A stretch of 64,000 nucleotides of DNA from Desulfonauticus sp. 38_4375 (GTDB lineage Bacteria; Desulfobacterota; Desulfovibrionia; Desulfovibrionales; Desulfonatronovibrionaceae): contig LGER01000001.1 of NCBI GenBank assembly GCA_001507915.1, positions 17,357 to 81,356 on the forward strand, read 5' to 3'. The notes below the pieces were generated by a model. The model was not told the origin of the DNA. It worked only from the letters and a program-made list of their open reading frames with translations, and did no database searches. Positions 8,166-17,034 of this stretch are shown here, piece by piece. Position 1 is the first letter of the stretch. Each line of letters starts with the position of its first letter. A program made the position numbers and the translations under genes.

Positions 8166-8930
8166 CTAATCCTCATCCACACCTAAATAAGCTTCTATAA
8201 CCAAAGGATTATTCTTCACTTCTTCTGGAGTGCCTTCTGCAATTTTGGCTCCATGTTCCAGGACCACAATATGCTCACATATGCGCATAACCAAACTCAT
8301 ATCGTGTTCAATGAGCAAAACAGTTATTCCTCTTTTTTTAATTTCTCCTATTAATTCAACCAGTTCTTGGGTCTCCTGCTCATTCATGCCCCCAGCTGGC
8401 TCATCTAAAATAATGAGTTTAGGCGAAGTAGCCAGGGCTCTGGCTATTTCCAGAAGTCTTTGATTTCCATAGGAAAGGTTTTTGGCTTTATTTGTTAGCT
8501 CCTTGCTTAAACCTACAAATTCAAGCTCAGCCCAGGCCTTTTTTAAAGCTTCCTTTTCTTCCTCTTTTTGCCATTTAGGCCTGAACATGCAAGCCAGCAT
8601 ACCAGCTTTCATTCTACAATGGCAACCAGCCAAGACATTTTCCAATACCGAAAGGTTCTGGAAAAGGCGAATGGTCTGAAAGGTCCTGGCTATCCCTAAA
8701 TTTACAATTTTATGAGTGGGTAAACCTACAATATTTTCACCTTCAAAAATAATTTCGCCACTATCAGGTTTATAATTGCCTGTAATTAAGTTAAATACTG
8801 TGGTTTTTCCAGCTCCATTGGGACCGATTAACCCTACAACTGCACCCTTATCTACAGAAAAACTTACCTCATTTACTGCCATTAAACCGCCAAAGGTTTT
8901 AGTTAAGTTTCTTAACTCAAGTAAACTCAT
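8166..8930 (-). CDS. livG: branched-chain amino acid ABC transporter ATPase LivG
   Basis: LivG is the second ATPase of the importer. The 254-residue sequence shows Walker A GPNGAGKT at 36-43, the long LivG-specific insert with FQTIRLFQNLSVLENVL, signature LSYGNQRLLEIARAL, Walker B LIILDEPAGGMN and the switch His in LLIEHDMSLV. The C-terminal segment with GTPEEVKNNPLVIEAYLG is typical of LivG. It overlaps livM by four bases, indicating translational coupling. Confidence 0.95.
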   Translation of the reverse strand: MSLLELRNLTKTFGGLMAVNEVSFSVDKGAVVGLIGPNGAGKTTVFNLITGNYKPDSGEIIFEGENIVGLPTHKIVNLGIARTFQTIRLFQNLSVLENVLAGCHCRMKAGMLACMFRPKWQKEEEKEALKKAWAELEFVGLSKELTNKAKNLSYGNQRLLEIARALATSPKLIILDEPAGGMNEQETQELVELIGEIKKRGITVLLIEHDMSLVMRICEHIVVLEHGAKIAEGTPEEVKNNPLVIEAYLGVDED

Positions 8931-9883
8931 TTTTCTGCTTCTCCCAGCTTAAGAAAATCCAAATTATAGGTTCTAGGTTTAGGAGGTATAATCCCTTGAG
9001 GTCTAAAAATCATCATTACTACCATAGCTGCACCAAAGATAAGCATCCTGGCACTGGCAAACTGCCTAAAAAGCTCTGGCAAGCCAATAATGAGAAAGCT
9101 ACCCAGGATAATTCCCCGCATACTGCCAGAGCCTCCTAAAATAACAATTACAAACAAAATCACAGATTCCCAAAAGGAAAAGGATTCTGGAGAAATAATA
9201 GTCATTTTAGAAGCATAAATATTACCCACAAATCCGGCCCAGATAGCGCCAATAATAAAGGCCTTTAACTTATATCCAGAAGAATCAACCCCACTACCTT
9301 CAGCAGCTAAATCATCTTCTTTAATATAATTTAAAGCTCGACCAAAACGGGAATTTTCTAAACGATAAAAAAGATACACACTAATCCCCAAAAAAATCCA
9401 GATGTAATAAAAAAAGTCCTGAGGACGCCTGATGACAAATCCCCAAAGCTTGGGTCTGGAAATGCCAAAAATTCCATTGGACCCACCTGTAATCCCAAAG
9501 ATATTGTTCACCAGAGCAATGCGCACAATTTCCACAATACCAATGGTAACAATAAGCAAATAATCACCGCGCAAGTGAATAATGGGCCTGGCCACCAGAT
9601 AGCCAAAAATACCTGCCAAAACCCCGCTTAAAGGCATAAGCCAAATAATGGGAATATGATACATGGTATTTAAAATAGCTGTGGTATAGGCTCCAATGGC
9701 ATAGAAAGCTGCATGCCCCATATGAAACAGGCCTGTATGCCCTAAAATAAAGTTTAAGCTCAAAGCTAAAATAGCATAAATACCAATATTATTTAATACA
9801 TCTACCCAATAGGTATTTAAAAATAAAGGAGCACAAGCTAAAACTAAAATAATAATTATGTCTATAATTCTTTTTCTGTTCAT
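8927..9883 (-). CDS. livM: branched-chain amino acid ABC transporter permease LivM
   Basis: LivM forms half of the membrane channel. The product is strongly hydrophobic with about eight to ten membrane segments and carries the conserved ILGHTGLFHMGHAAFYAIGAY and ILGGSGSMRGIILG regions of this permease family. I place the start at the ATG 9881-9883 (318 residues), because AAGGATG precedes it at good spacing; an upstream start at 9943 would add 20 polar residues and overlap livH by 50 bases. With this start livH ends 10 bases before livM, fitting a tight operon. Confidence 0.93.
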   Translation of the reverse strand: MNRKRIIDIIIILVLACAPLFLNTYWVDVLNNIGIYAILALSLNFILGHTGLFHMGHAAFYAIGAYTTAILNTMYHIPIIWLMPLSGVLAGIFGYLVARPIIHLRGDYLLIVTIGIVEIVRIALVNNIFGITGGSNGIFGISRPKLWGFVIRRPQDFFYYIWIFLGISVYLFYRLENSRFGRALNYIKEDDLAAEGSGVDSSGYKLKAFIIGAIWAGFVGNIYASKMTIISPESFSFWESVILFVIVILGGSGSMRGIILGSFLIIGLPELFRQFASARMLIFGAAMVVMMIFRPQGIIPPKPRTYNLDFLKLGEAEK

Positions 9884-9893
9884 ACCTACATCC

Positions 9894-10799
9894 TTACACC
9901 TTTTCAGCAACTCTTTCTCCCAATATTCCAGTTGGACGAACAATTAAAATAATAATTAAAACCAAAAAGGCTATAGCATCTTTCCAGGCAAAAGAAACAT
10001 ACGCAGCCCCTAAAGACTCCACTACTCCTAAAATAATTCCACCAAGCATAGCTCCAGGAATATTACCAATTCCTCCAATAACAGCAGCAATAAAGGCTTT
10101 TAATCCATAAAGCCATCCCATAAGGAAGTTTATTTGTCCATAATAAAGTCCAACCATAATCCCTGCAGCCCCGCCTAAAGCTGGACCAATAAAAAATACA
10201 ATGGAAATAATTTTATTTACATTTATACCCATAAGCTTGGCTGCACCCTGGTCAATGGCTGCAGCTCTAATAGCTGTACCTGTTTTGGTCTTTTGCACAA
10301 AGAGGTATAAAGCAGTCATCAGGATAAAGGAAGCCAGTAAAAGCAAAATACGGATTAAAGGTATTTTCATTCCCAAAATATCCACTGCCATTTTGGGCAG
10401 GATATTGTGAGGATAGACTCTAAACTTTGCCCCATAAATAAGCATTAAACTGTTGGCAAAAAAGATAGATGCTCCCAGAGCTGAAACTACTGCAGACAAT
10501 CGGTCGGCCTTTCTTAAGGGGCGATAGGCTACTCTTTCTAAAATAATGCCAATAATACCTACCAGTCCCATGACCATAAGCATAAGTAATAAAATGCCAC
10601 CCAATACACCTATTTTGTCCACTAAACCTAAGGAAAGAAGTAAGGTAAGCCCCAGATAGGCCCCAATAGAAAACAAATCTCCATGGGCAAAGTTAATAAG
10701 CTTCATCACGCCATAGACCATGGTATAACCAAGAGCAATAAGGGCATATATTCCACCGATAGCAAGTCCATTGGTAAGTTGCTGAATGAATAACTCCAT
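9894..10799 (-). CDS. livH: branched-chain amino acid ABC transporter permease LivH
   Basis: LivH pairs with LivM. The 301-residue protein is hydrophobic throughout, begins with QQLTNGLAIGGIYALIALGYTM as in LivH, and contains YGVMKLINFAHGDLFSIGAY plus the cytoplasmic EAA-like region around FIAAVIGGIGNIPGAMLGG. It is separated from livK by about 75 bases that contain an attenuator-like hairpin (10829-10859), so its expression is likely lower than that of the binding protein. Confidence 0.95.
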   Translation of the reverse strand: MELFIQQLTNGLAIGGIYALIALGYTMVYGVMKLINFAHGDLFSIGAYLGLTLLLSLGLVDKIGVLGGILLLMLMVMGLVGIIGIILERVAYRPLRKADRLSAVVSALGASIFFANSLMLIYGAKFRVYPHNILPKMAVDILGMKIPLIRILLLLASFILMTALYLFVQKTKTGTAIRAAAIDQGAAKLMGINVNKIISIVFFIGPALGGAAGIMVGLYYGQINFLMGWLYGLKAFIAAVIGGIGNIPGAMLGGIILGVVESLGAAYVSFAWKDAIAFLVLIIILIVRPTGILGERVAEKV

Positions 10800-10828
10800 A
10801 CTTTTTCTCCAGAATAAAATTTACAAGA

Positions 10829-10859
10829 AAAAGGGCTGTCTTGTTAGGACAGCCCTTTT
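10829..10859 (-). terminator. terminator/attenuator hairpin between livK and livH
   Basis: Perfect 12-base arms AAAAGGGCTGTC (10829-10840) and GACAGCCCTTTT (10848-10859) around a 7-base loop. On the minus strand it is followed by T residues (TTTTTCTTG). Located after the binding protein gene and before the permease, it probably ends most transcripts and lets a fraction through, giving more binding protein than membrane subunits. The symmetrical A/T flanks would let it work in both directions. Confidence 0.8.
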
Positions 10860-10873
10860 GATACTTAACTTAT

Positions 10874-11995
10874 CTATTGCAGGACAAAGTTGCCATTGGC
10901 ATCTACTTTATAAATACGATAGAGGTCGCCCACTCTATCTCCCTTGCTATCAAAAGAAATCTTACCAGTAAGCCCTGGCATATCTTTTAGTTTGTTGTGA
11001 AGATAATCAGCAAGCACATCAGAATCAGTAGACTTGGTGGCCTTGATAGCAGTGGTCAAAGCCAAGAAACCATCTCCAGAAAGCACTGCCCAGACAGAGC
11101 CAGGAAGATCGCCATATTTTTTCTTATAAGCAGCCAAGAAGTCTTTGGCTTCTTTACTATCCAGGTCTTGAGGTACAGGAGGGCTCAAGAACATAAACCC
11201 TTCAGCAGCATCCTTGCCAGCAATTTTTACCAAATCAGGATTATTAGTAGCATCACCACCTATAAAGGGAACATTCCAGCCCATTTCCTTTTTCTGCCTG
11301 AGCAACAAGCCAGCTTCGGGATAATAACCAGTAAAAAAGACTACATCAGGATTAGCAGCCTTAAGATTGGTCAAAATGGCAGAATAATCCCTTTCTCCTG
11401 GAGTCAGGGCATCATAAAAAACAATGTTGGCACCCTTCTTTTCCAGCAAGGACTTGGTCTCATCAGCCAGACCCTTGGCATAGGTAGTGTTATCATGCAA
11501 AATAGCTATTCTCTTAAATCCTTTGCCAGTAAGGTAGTTGGCAGCTACTCTTCCCTGTTCATCATCTCTAGGAGATGTTCTAAAAAAGTATTTTAACCCC
11601 TTTTCAGTTAAACGAATGGCAGTGGAACCATTGGCAATCTGAATAATCTTGGCTTCATCAAAAATAGCCTGGGTAGCCTCAGTTACAGAGGAGCCATAGG
11701 TACCAATAACTCCTACAATATCCTGAGCAGAAAGCCTCTGCGCAGCCAAAGCAGCTGTCCTAGGATCTCCACCATCATCTTCCACTACTATTTCTACTTC
11801 ACTACCTAAAAGCCCTCCTTTGGCATTTAACTCATCAGCTAAAAGGGTTACAATCTTCTCCATATCCTGACCTTCACTAGCCCAGGAACCAGTAAGAGGA
11901 CAAAGCAAACCAATCTTAATAGTTTTTCCAAAGGCAGGACCAAAGTTAAAAAATAGCCCTACAACAACCAATAGACTAACAAGCGTTTTTTTCAT
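10874..11995 (-). CDS. livK: branched-chain amino acid ABC transporter periplasmic binding protein
   Basis: A type I periplasmic binding protein of 373 residues. An N-terminal signal peptide (MKK, hydrophobic stretch, cleavage near AFG-K at about 23) is followed by KIGLLCPLTGSWASEGQDM, GLLGSEVEIVVEDDGGDPRTA and VIGTYGSSVTEA, all typical of Leu/Ile/Val binding proteins. No lipobox Cys is present, so it should be freely periplasmic. A GGAGG ribosome site precedes the ATG and a good promoter sits at 12030-12058. It heads the liv operon. The ligand could be another amino acid or amide; motif similarity cannot separate these. Confidence 0.93.
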   Translation of the reverse strand: MKKTLVSLLVVVGLFFNFGPAFGKTIKIGLLCPLTGSWASEGQDMEKIVTLLADELNAKGGLLGSEVEIVVEDDGGDPRTAALAAQRLSAQDIVGVIGTYGSSVTEATQAIFDEAKIIQIANGSTAIRLTEKGLKYFFRTSPRDDEQGRVAANYLTGKGFKRIAILHDNTTYAKGLADETKSLLEKKGANIVFYDALTPGERDYSAILTNLKAANPDVVFFTGYYPEAGLLLRQKKEMGWNVPFIGGDATNNPDLVKIAGKDAAEGFMFLSPPVPQDLDSKEAKDFLAAYKKKYGDLPGSVWAVLSGDGFLALTTAIKATKSTDSDVLADYLHNKLKDMPGLTGKISFDSKGDRVGDLYRIYKVDANGNFVLQ

Positions 11996-12029
11996 CTACA
12001 CCCCTCCTTCTACTTTAATTTTCTCAATC

Positions 12030-12058
12030 ACTATATACAACTTACAAGTTCAAATCAA
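12030..12058 (-). promoter_or_regulatory. sigma-70-type promoter of livK
   Basis: On the minus strand TTGATT (-35, 12053-12058) and TATAGT (-10, 12030-12035) are spaced by exactly 17 bases, about 40 bases before the livK ATG. Both boxes match the vegetative consensus in five of six and five of six positions respectively, by eye. Confidence 0.6.
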
Positions 12059-12139
12059 CTTTTTATTTGTTTAAGCCTAAAAAAAATTATTATTTTTCAC
12101 TTAAAATAAATTTAAAGTGAATTAAATTCAGAAAAAACA

Positions 12140-12169
12140 AAAAAGCCCTGCTTTTAAGCAGGGCTTTTT
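12140..12169 (-). terminator. terminator after qmoC
   Basis: Arms AAAAAGCCCTGC (12140-12151) and GCAGGGCTTTTT (12158-12169) with a 6-base loop TTTTAA; followed by T residues on the minus strand. It closes the qmoABC unit and separates it from livK. Confidence 0.85.
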
Positions 12170-12196
12170 ATAAACTCTATTGAAACTTTCTGAAAC

Positions 12197-13342
12197 TTAT
12201 TCGCCAAGGCCTTTACGACCTATCTGACGAGCATAAGCCAAAGCTACAGTTCTGTAGACCAAGTGAGCAAGCTTGGTCCAAGGAAGATAAGCAATTAACA
12301 TAAATACAGAAATTAAGTGTAAATAGTAAGCTGTATAGGCTAAGGCAGCCACATTGGCCAATCTTAAGATCTCACTTAAGATACCAGTAAGAGCTACAGC
12401 CCAAATTACTCCCAAAAGATACCAATCATAATAAGAACTTACACTCTTGGAGGGATCTGCATTTAAGCGCATTCTGGTAATGAGAACCAAACCAGCAATA
12501 AGCAAGATAGCTCCCACATTGGCCAAAATTTTTACTGGATTCCAGAGGGCCAGGGGAGTGTGCATTTCATGGCCAATTAACCTTCCACCCCAGTGTCCAA
12601 CTGCTACGATAGAGGTAACAATGAAAAGGGCCACAAAACCATAGAACAGGAACAAGTGACCTTTATACCTTTCAGCATTGGAAGAACACTTCTGAAACTT
12701 AGAATGAGTTACAATTTCTTCCTTAATCACATCAAGCAAAGACTTCCAAAAACTAGGAGCATCTTCTTTCGGAGTATAACCGCTCTCTTTAAAGGATTTA
12801 AATAGGTTACCTATAGCAGAAGCAAAGGTAAACAAGACAAAAATTGCTACCAAACCAAATACAGGGTCAATAGTATAATCACCAGGAAATACCTTACCAA
12901 AAACAATTTCACCCTCAGGGATACTAAGTCCTGTAGTAAATCCCCAGATAATGAGATAAATTAAGGCAGGTATAGCAAAAAGAATAGGCAAATACTTAGC
13001 AGAACTAAGCCACTTACCAATAACAGCTGGCTTAGCCAAAGAGCGATAAGCCATATTTCTTAAAGCTGCTAAAACATCTCCAGGACTTGCTCCTCGAGGA
13101 CAAAGATCAGAACATTCACCACAATTATGACAAAGCCAAATATCAATATCATTTACCAATTTATCCTTAAGTCCCCATTGTCCCCAAATCATTTCTTTAC
13201 GAGGAAATGGATTTTCTTCAGGAGACAAAGGACAAATCACACTACAAGTTGCACATTGATAGCACTTTTTTAGAGACTCTCCACCTGCAGCCTGCAGGTC
13301 TCTAATAAACTGTACATCTGGATCTACTTTTAATCTAGCCAT
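12197..13342 (-). CDS. qmoC: quinone-interacting membrane-bound oxidoreductase subunit QmoC
   Basis: QmoC is the membrane subunit of the complex that links menaquinol to APS reductase. The 381-residue protein is a fusion of an HdrC-like ferredoxin part, with two 4Fe-4S motifs (C27-C30-C33-C37 and C71-C74-C77-C81), and a HdrE/NarI-like cytochrome b part with about six membrane segments and several His residues suited to haem b binding (for example in GHLFLFYGF and LHLISVFM). It follows qmoB by 9 bases and precedes a strong terminator. No gene for QmoD, found after qmoC in Desulfovibrio vulgaris, follows here. Confidence 0.97.
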   Translation of the reverse strand: MARLKVDPDVQFIRDLQAAGGESLKKCYQCATCSVICPLSPEENPFPRKEMIWGQWGLKDKLVNDIDIWLCHNCGECSDLCPRGASPGDVLAALRNMAYRSLAKPAVIGKWLSSAKYLPILFAIPALIYLIIWGFTTGLSIPEGEIVFGKVFPGDYTIDPVFGLVAIFVLFTFASAIGNLFKSFKESGYTPKEDAPSFWKSLLDVIKEEIVTHSKFQKCSSNAERYKGHLFLFYGFVALFIVTSIVAVGHWGGRLIGHEMHTPLALWNPVKILANVGAILLIAGLVLITRMRLNADPSKSVSSYYDWYLLGVIWAVALTGILSEILRLANVAALAYTAYYLHLISVFMLIAYLPWTKLAHLVYRTVALAYARQIGRKGLGE

Positions 13343-13351
13343 AAGCCCTCC

Positions 13352-15637
13352 CTAGAATCCCTTGTATGGGTTAGCACCAAAACCTTCTATTTCTTCCACA
13401 AACTTATCTATAATTTCAGGTACCTTATCATATTCATCAATAGATACCTGCACTTGTTTAACTCTTTCAGCTTCTACTTGTAATCTGGAAAGTGTCTCAG
13501 CTACGTTTTCCATCCTACGATTACAAAGCTCACTACCTTTAACAAAGTGACATTGATAATCTTCACCATACTTACAACCAAGTAAAAGCACTCCATCAAT
13601 ACCCTTAGACATAGCTTCTGCAATCCACTGAGTATTTACAGAACCAAGACAACGTACAGGAATAAAACGAACATAAGAAGACCATTTTTTGCCTCGCATA
13701 GCAGCCATATCTAAAGCTGGATAGGCATCATTTTCACAGCAAAGAACTAAGATTCTATAACCACCATCTTCTGCATATTCAGGCACCTGAATAGAGGTAA
13801 TCATATCATTAACCATGGTGATGGAGTAATTATCAAAAGAAATAACTCTTTCCGGACAAGCACCCATACAAGTTCCACAGCGACGACATCTAGTAGGATT
13901 GGGCTTAGGTGTTCCCTTTTCGTCATCATCTAAAGCACCAAAAGGACACTCTTCTGTACATCTTTTACATTGAGTACAACGTACAAAATTAAATTTGGGA
14001 TAAGACATATCCCCAGAACGAGGATGTACTGCTACACCTCTGTTGGCAGACTCTATACACTGAATTGCCTTCAGAGCTGCACCAGTGGCATCTTCTTTGG
14101 CAGTAACCATTCCCATAGGTTGTCTTACGCAACCAGCAGCATAAATACCAGTTCTTCTGGTCTCATAAGGGAAGCAAATATAATTGGAATCAGCAAAACC
14201 ATCAAAAAGCATAAGATCTGGGAAAGTTGGTCCCTGTCTATATTGCAATTTAAGACAAGAAGCTTCTTGTAGTTTAGTAAGTAAAGGATTTTCACAAGTT
14301 TCACTCTCTTCTTTCTTTTCTTCTTCTTGCTTATCTTGACTCTTACATTCTAATTCAAGCTTAGCTTCTTCTAAAGTAGTAGGTACAATTCCTGTAGCCA
14401 AAACTAACATATCTACTTTTACTTCTAAATCTTCGCCCAAGAGAGTGTCTTTTACCTTAACTACTACTTGATCTCCATCTTGGCTAATTTCTTCAATTTC
14501 AGCCTTGGTTAAGAAAATACCAGGATCATCTTGAGCTGCCTTATAGTAATTTTCCATAATACCAGTAGTACGCATATCTTTATAAAAGATAAAAGCCTTA
14601 GCATTCTCATCTAACTCACGTACATACTGAGCTTGTTTTAAAGAAACCATACAACAAATGGAAGAACAATAGGGCAAGTGCTCAGGGTCTCTTTGCCCAG
14701 CACACTGGATAAAGGCTACACTCTTTACAGGTGCTCCATCAGAAGGTCTTTTTAGCCCTTCCTTGGCCAAAGTCTCAAATTCTACATTGGTAACTACATT
14801 TTTAATCTGGCCATAACCAAGGTGAGAAAGCTTAGAAGCATCATAAGGCTTCCAACCAGTAGCTAAAACAACTGCGCCTATATTTAAGGTTTGTTCTTCT
14901 TCTCCAACTTTTACCGTGGCTTCGTAAATACCAGGAGCGCCTGCAATTTTTTGTACAGTAGCAGAAGTCAAAACTTTGATTTTATCATTTTGCTCTACTG
15001 CTTCAATTAATTTATTTATGTCATTTTCTTCAGTATCAGTAAAAGGATACTTAGAAGGAGTCTTTTTGTACATCTTGGCAGCAAAACCACCAAGCTCTGC
15101 CTCTTTTTCAACTACTACTACATCATAACCTGCTTTAGCAGCATCCAAGGCAGCAGAAAGTCCAGTAAAACCACCACCTAAGACCAAAATAGTTTTATTT
15201 ATTTCTGGAATTTCTGGTTCAGGCTTTTCTATTTTTTCTAACTTCATTACAGCCATCTTCACATAGTCCTGAACCAACATGGTAATATGATCTGCTTCTA
15301 AATCAGTTTCCTCTATAGGAGGAAGACCTTCTGGCTCCTTAAAAGACCATACTCCTAGTTCACGAATATTAGCCCTTTCTACAAAAACCTCTGGACCGAA
15401 ATCAAAAACATCCCAGTTTACTCTAGGAGAACAACCAGCAATACATACTGCGTTTAACTCTTCCTCAGCAATATCTTGTTTAATTGTTTCTACTGCTTCT
15501 TGCCCACATAAGAAAGGAAGCTCCTTAATTAAGTGAGGAGCACATTCGTCATCAATAAATTCTTTAACCTTTTCTATATCTACTCTGTTACCTATATCGC
15601 AACTTGTGCAGATATATACTCCTATTTTTTTTGCCAT
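13352..15637 (-). CDS. qmoB: quinone-interacting oxidoreductase subunit QmoB (HdrA/MvhD-like flavoprotein)
   Basis: QmoB, 761 residues, carries an HdrA-like flavoprotein region with the FAD-binding motif VLGGGFTGLSAALDAAKAG near residue 150, two ferredoxin-type clusters (CTQCKRCTEECP and CRRCGTCMGACP) and a C-terminal MvhD-like domain (ILVLCCENDAYPAL, CLGSVNTQWI, LLLGCKYGEDYQCHF). It transfers electrons between QmoC/QmoA and AprBA in the cytoplasm. A glutamate/lysine-rich insert near residues 430-450 looks like a flexible linker. It is packed 3 bases after qmoA. The motif order agrees with known QmoB proteins. Confidence 0.97.
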   Translation of the reverse strand: MAKKIGVYICTSCDIGNRVDIEKVKEFIDDECAPHLIKELPFLCGQEAVETIKQDIAEEELNAVCIAGCSPRVNWDVFDFGPEVFVERANIRELGVWSFKEPEGLPPIEETDLEADHITMLVQDYVKMAVMKLEKIEKPEPEIPEINKTILVLGGGFTGLSAALDAAKAGYDVVVVEKEAELGGFAAKMYKKTPSKYPFTDTEENDINKLIEAVEQNDKIKVLTSATVQKIAGAPGIYEATVKVGEEEQTLNIGAVVLATGWKPYDASKLSHLGYGQIKNVVTNVEFETLAKEGLKRPSDGAPVKSVAFIQCAGQRDPEHLPYCSSICCMVSLKQAQYVRELDENAKAFIFYKDMRTTGIMENYYKAAQDDPGIFLTKAEIEEISQDGDQVVVKVKDTLLGEDLEVKVDMLVLATGIVPTTLEEAKLELECKSQDKQEEEKKEESETCENPLLTKLQEASCLKLQYRQGPTFPDLMLFDGFADSNYICFPYETRRTGIYAAGCVRQPMGMVTAKEDATGAALKAIQCIESANRGVAVHPRSGDMSYPKFNFVRCTQCKRCTEECPFGALDDDEKGTPKPNPTRCRRCGTCMGACPERVISFDNYSITMVNDMITSIQVPEYAEDGGYRILVLCCENDAYPALDMAAMRGKKWSSYVRFIPVRCLGSVNTQWIAEAMSKGIDGVLLLGCKYGEDYQCHFVKGSELCNRRMENVAETLSRLQVEAERVKQVQVSIDEYDKVPEIIDKFVEEIEGFGANPYKGF

Positions 15638-15640
15638 GTC

Positions 15641-16882
15641 TTACCTCCTGACCAAAGTTTGAATAGCTTTTAAAGCCGCACCTGTTGCTGTTTCTGCAGA
15701 AGTCATAACATCTAATGGCATTTTGGCGCAACCTGCGGCAAATATTCCTTTATCTTCTCCACCTACAACAAAACCTTCTTTTATCTCAGCATCCAAAGGT
15801 AATTCCACCCCATCTAAAGAAGGTTGCATACCTGTAGCCAAAACTACTAGGTCGTAGGTTTCTTCTTTCTTCACTCCAGCAATAATGTCCTCAGCAGTAA
15901 CAATTACATTGCCTTCACTGTCTTCTTCTAACTTGGCTACCTTACCCTTTACCATTTTTACTTTTTCATCAGCCTGTACTTTATTTAAGAATTTTTCATA
16001 ACGGCCAGGAGCTCTTAAGTCTATGTAGTAAATCACAATCTCAGCATCAGGATATTGTTCACGAATATAAGTGCATTGTTTAAAAGAAGCCATACAACAA
16101 ATATAAGAACAGTAATTCAAGTGATTTTGGTCTCTAGAACCAGCACACTGGACAAAAGCTATTCTTTGAGGCTCTTTGCCATCAGAAGGTCTTACAATTT
16201 TACCTCCAGTGGGACCGTTAGGAGCAGCCAGTCTTTCCATCTGCATATTGGAAATAGCATTCTTAATTTGACCTGCTCCCAAATTAGTAAGGTTCGCTAA
16301 ATCATAAGGCTTCCAACCAGTAGCTACTACAATAGAGCCCACATTTAAAACTACTTCTTTTTCCTTATCTTCCAAGTCAATAGCTTTATATTCACAGGCA
16401 CTTACACATTTAGCACAAGAAGTACCTGTACATACTTCAGAATCAATTACATACTGCATGGGCATAGCCATGGTATGAGGTTTGTAAATGGCTTTAGTCT
16501 TACCCAAGCCAAAATCAAATTCACAATCTCTTTCTACAGGGCAAACTTCCACACACTTATTACAAGCAGTACAATTGTTGTTCACAAAGCGAGGTTTAAT
16601 CTTAACTGTAACTTCGTAATTACCAGGTCCGCCACTAATTTTGCTTACCTCAGCCAAAGTAAAATACTTTACTTTAGGATTTTTCTTTACTCTCTGGAAG
16701 TTAATTTCCAGACCACAAGTGGGAGGACACAGTTTGGGAAAATATTTGTTTAGTTGTGCCACTCTACCACCTAAATAAGGTTGTTTCTCTACAATAAACA
16801 CCTCATACCCTACTTCGGCTGCTTCTAAAGCTGCGGTAAGACCGCTAAAGCCGCCACCTAATACTAATATACTATTACTCAT
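15641..16882 (-). CDS. qmoA: quinone-interacting oxidoreductase subunit QmoA (HdrA-like flavoprotein)
   Basis: QmoA, 413 residues, is the smaller HdrA-like subunit. It has an N-terminal FAD site (LVLGGGFSGLTAALEAAEVG) and cysteine clusters CTACNKCVEVCP and CTGTSCAKCVSACE. A good Shine-Dalgarno sequence (gggagga) precedes the ATG. It is the first gene of qmoABC; the 152-base gap to aprA holds a terminator-like hairpin (16995-17025) and an interrupted inverted repeat (16921-16969), so qmo may have its own promoter or be regulated separately from aprBA. Confidence 0.97.
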   Translation of the reverse strand: MSNSILVLGGGFSGLTAALEAAEVGYEVFIVEKQPYLGGRVAQLNKYFPKLCPPTCGLEINFQRVKKNPKVKYFTLAEVSKISGGPGNYEVTVKIKPRFVNNNCTACNKCVEVCPVERDCEFDFGLGKTKAIYKPHTMAMPMQYVIDSEVCTGTSCAKCVSACEYKAIDLEDKEKEVVLNVGSIVVATGWKPYDLANLTNLGAGQIKNAISNMQMERLAAPNGPTGGKIVRPSDGKEPQRIAFVQCAGSRDQNHLNYCSYICCMASFKQCTYIREQYPDAEIVIYYIDLRAPGRYEKFLNKVQADEKVKMVKGKVAKLEEDSEGNVIVTAEDIIAGVKKEETYDLVVLATGMQPSLDGVELPLDAEIKEGFVVGGEDKGIFAAGCAKMPLDVMTSAETATGAALKAIQTLVRR

Positions 16883-16920
16883 GCCAATCCTCCCTCAAAT
16901 TTTCCAAAGGTCTTATCACT

Positions 16921-16969
16921 CAAATGGCCCAAGTCAAAACTTTTTCTAAGCTCTGACTTAGACCATTTG
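16921..16969 (-). promoter_or_regulatory. interrupted inverted repeat upstream of qmoA
   Basis: CAAATGG-ccc-AAGTCA (16921-16936) is mirrored by TGACTT-aga-CCATTTG (16954-16969), 13 matched pairs in two blocks with a symmetrical 3-base interruption and a 17-base centre. It lies 39-87 bases before the qmoA ATG, downstream of the aprA terminator. It could be a two-part operator or a leader RNA hairpin; a weak TTGACT box overlaps one arm on the minus strand. Confidence 0.45.
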
Positions 16970-16994
16970 GCAAAAAATAGCAAAAAATAAAAAA

Positions 16995-17025
16995 AAGCTG
17001 GCCGTGGTCAAACCACAGCCAGCTT
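16995..17025 (-). terminator. terminator after aprA
   Basis: AAGCTGGC-C-GTGG (16995-17007) pairs with CCAC-A-GCCAGCTT (17013-17025), one mismatch, 5-base loop. On the minus strand it is followed by TTTTTTTTATTTTTTG, a classic intrinsic terminator. It probably ends most sat/apr transcripts before qmoA. Confidence 0.85.
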
Positions 17026-17034
17026 AAAGCATCC

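Noticed and set aside
8927..9943. Longer LivM start at 9943
   Set aside because: Adds 20 charged residues, overlaps livH by 50 bases and lacks a ribosome site; ATG at 9883 has one.
10997..11596. 199-residue open frame opposite livK
   Set aside because: Antisense to a clear binding protein gene, with no family resemblance.
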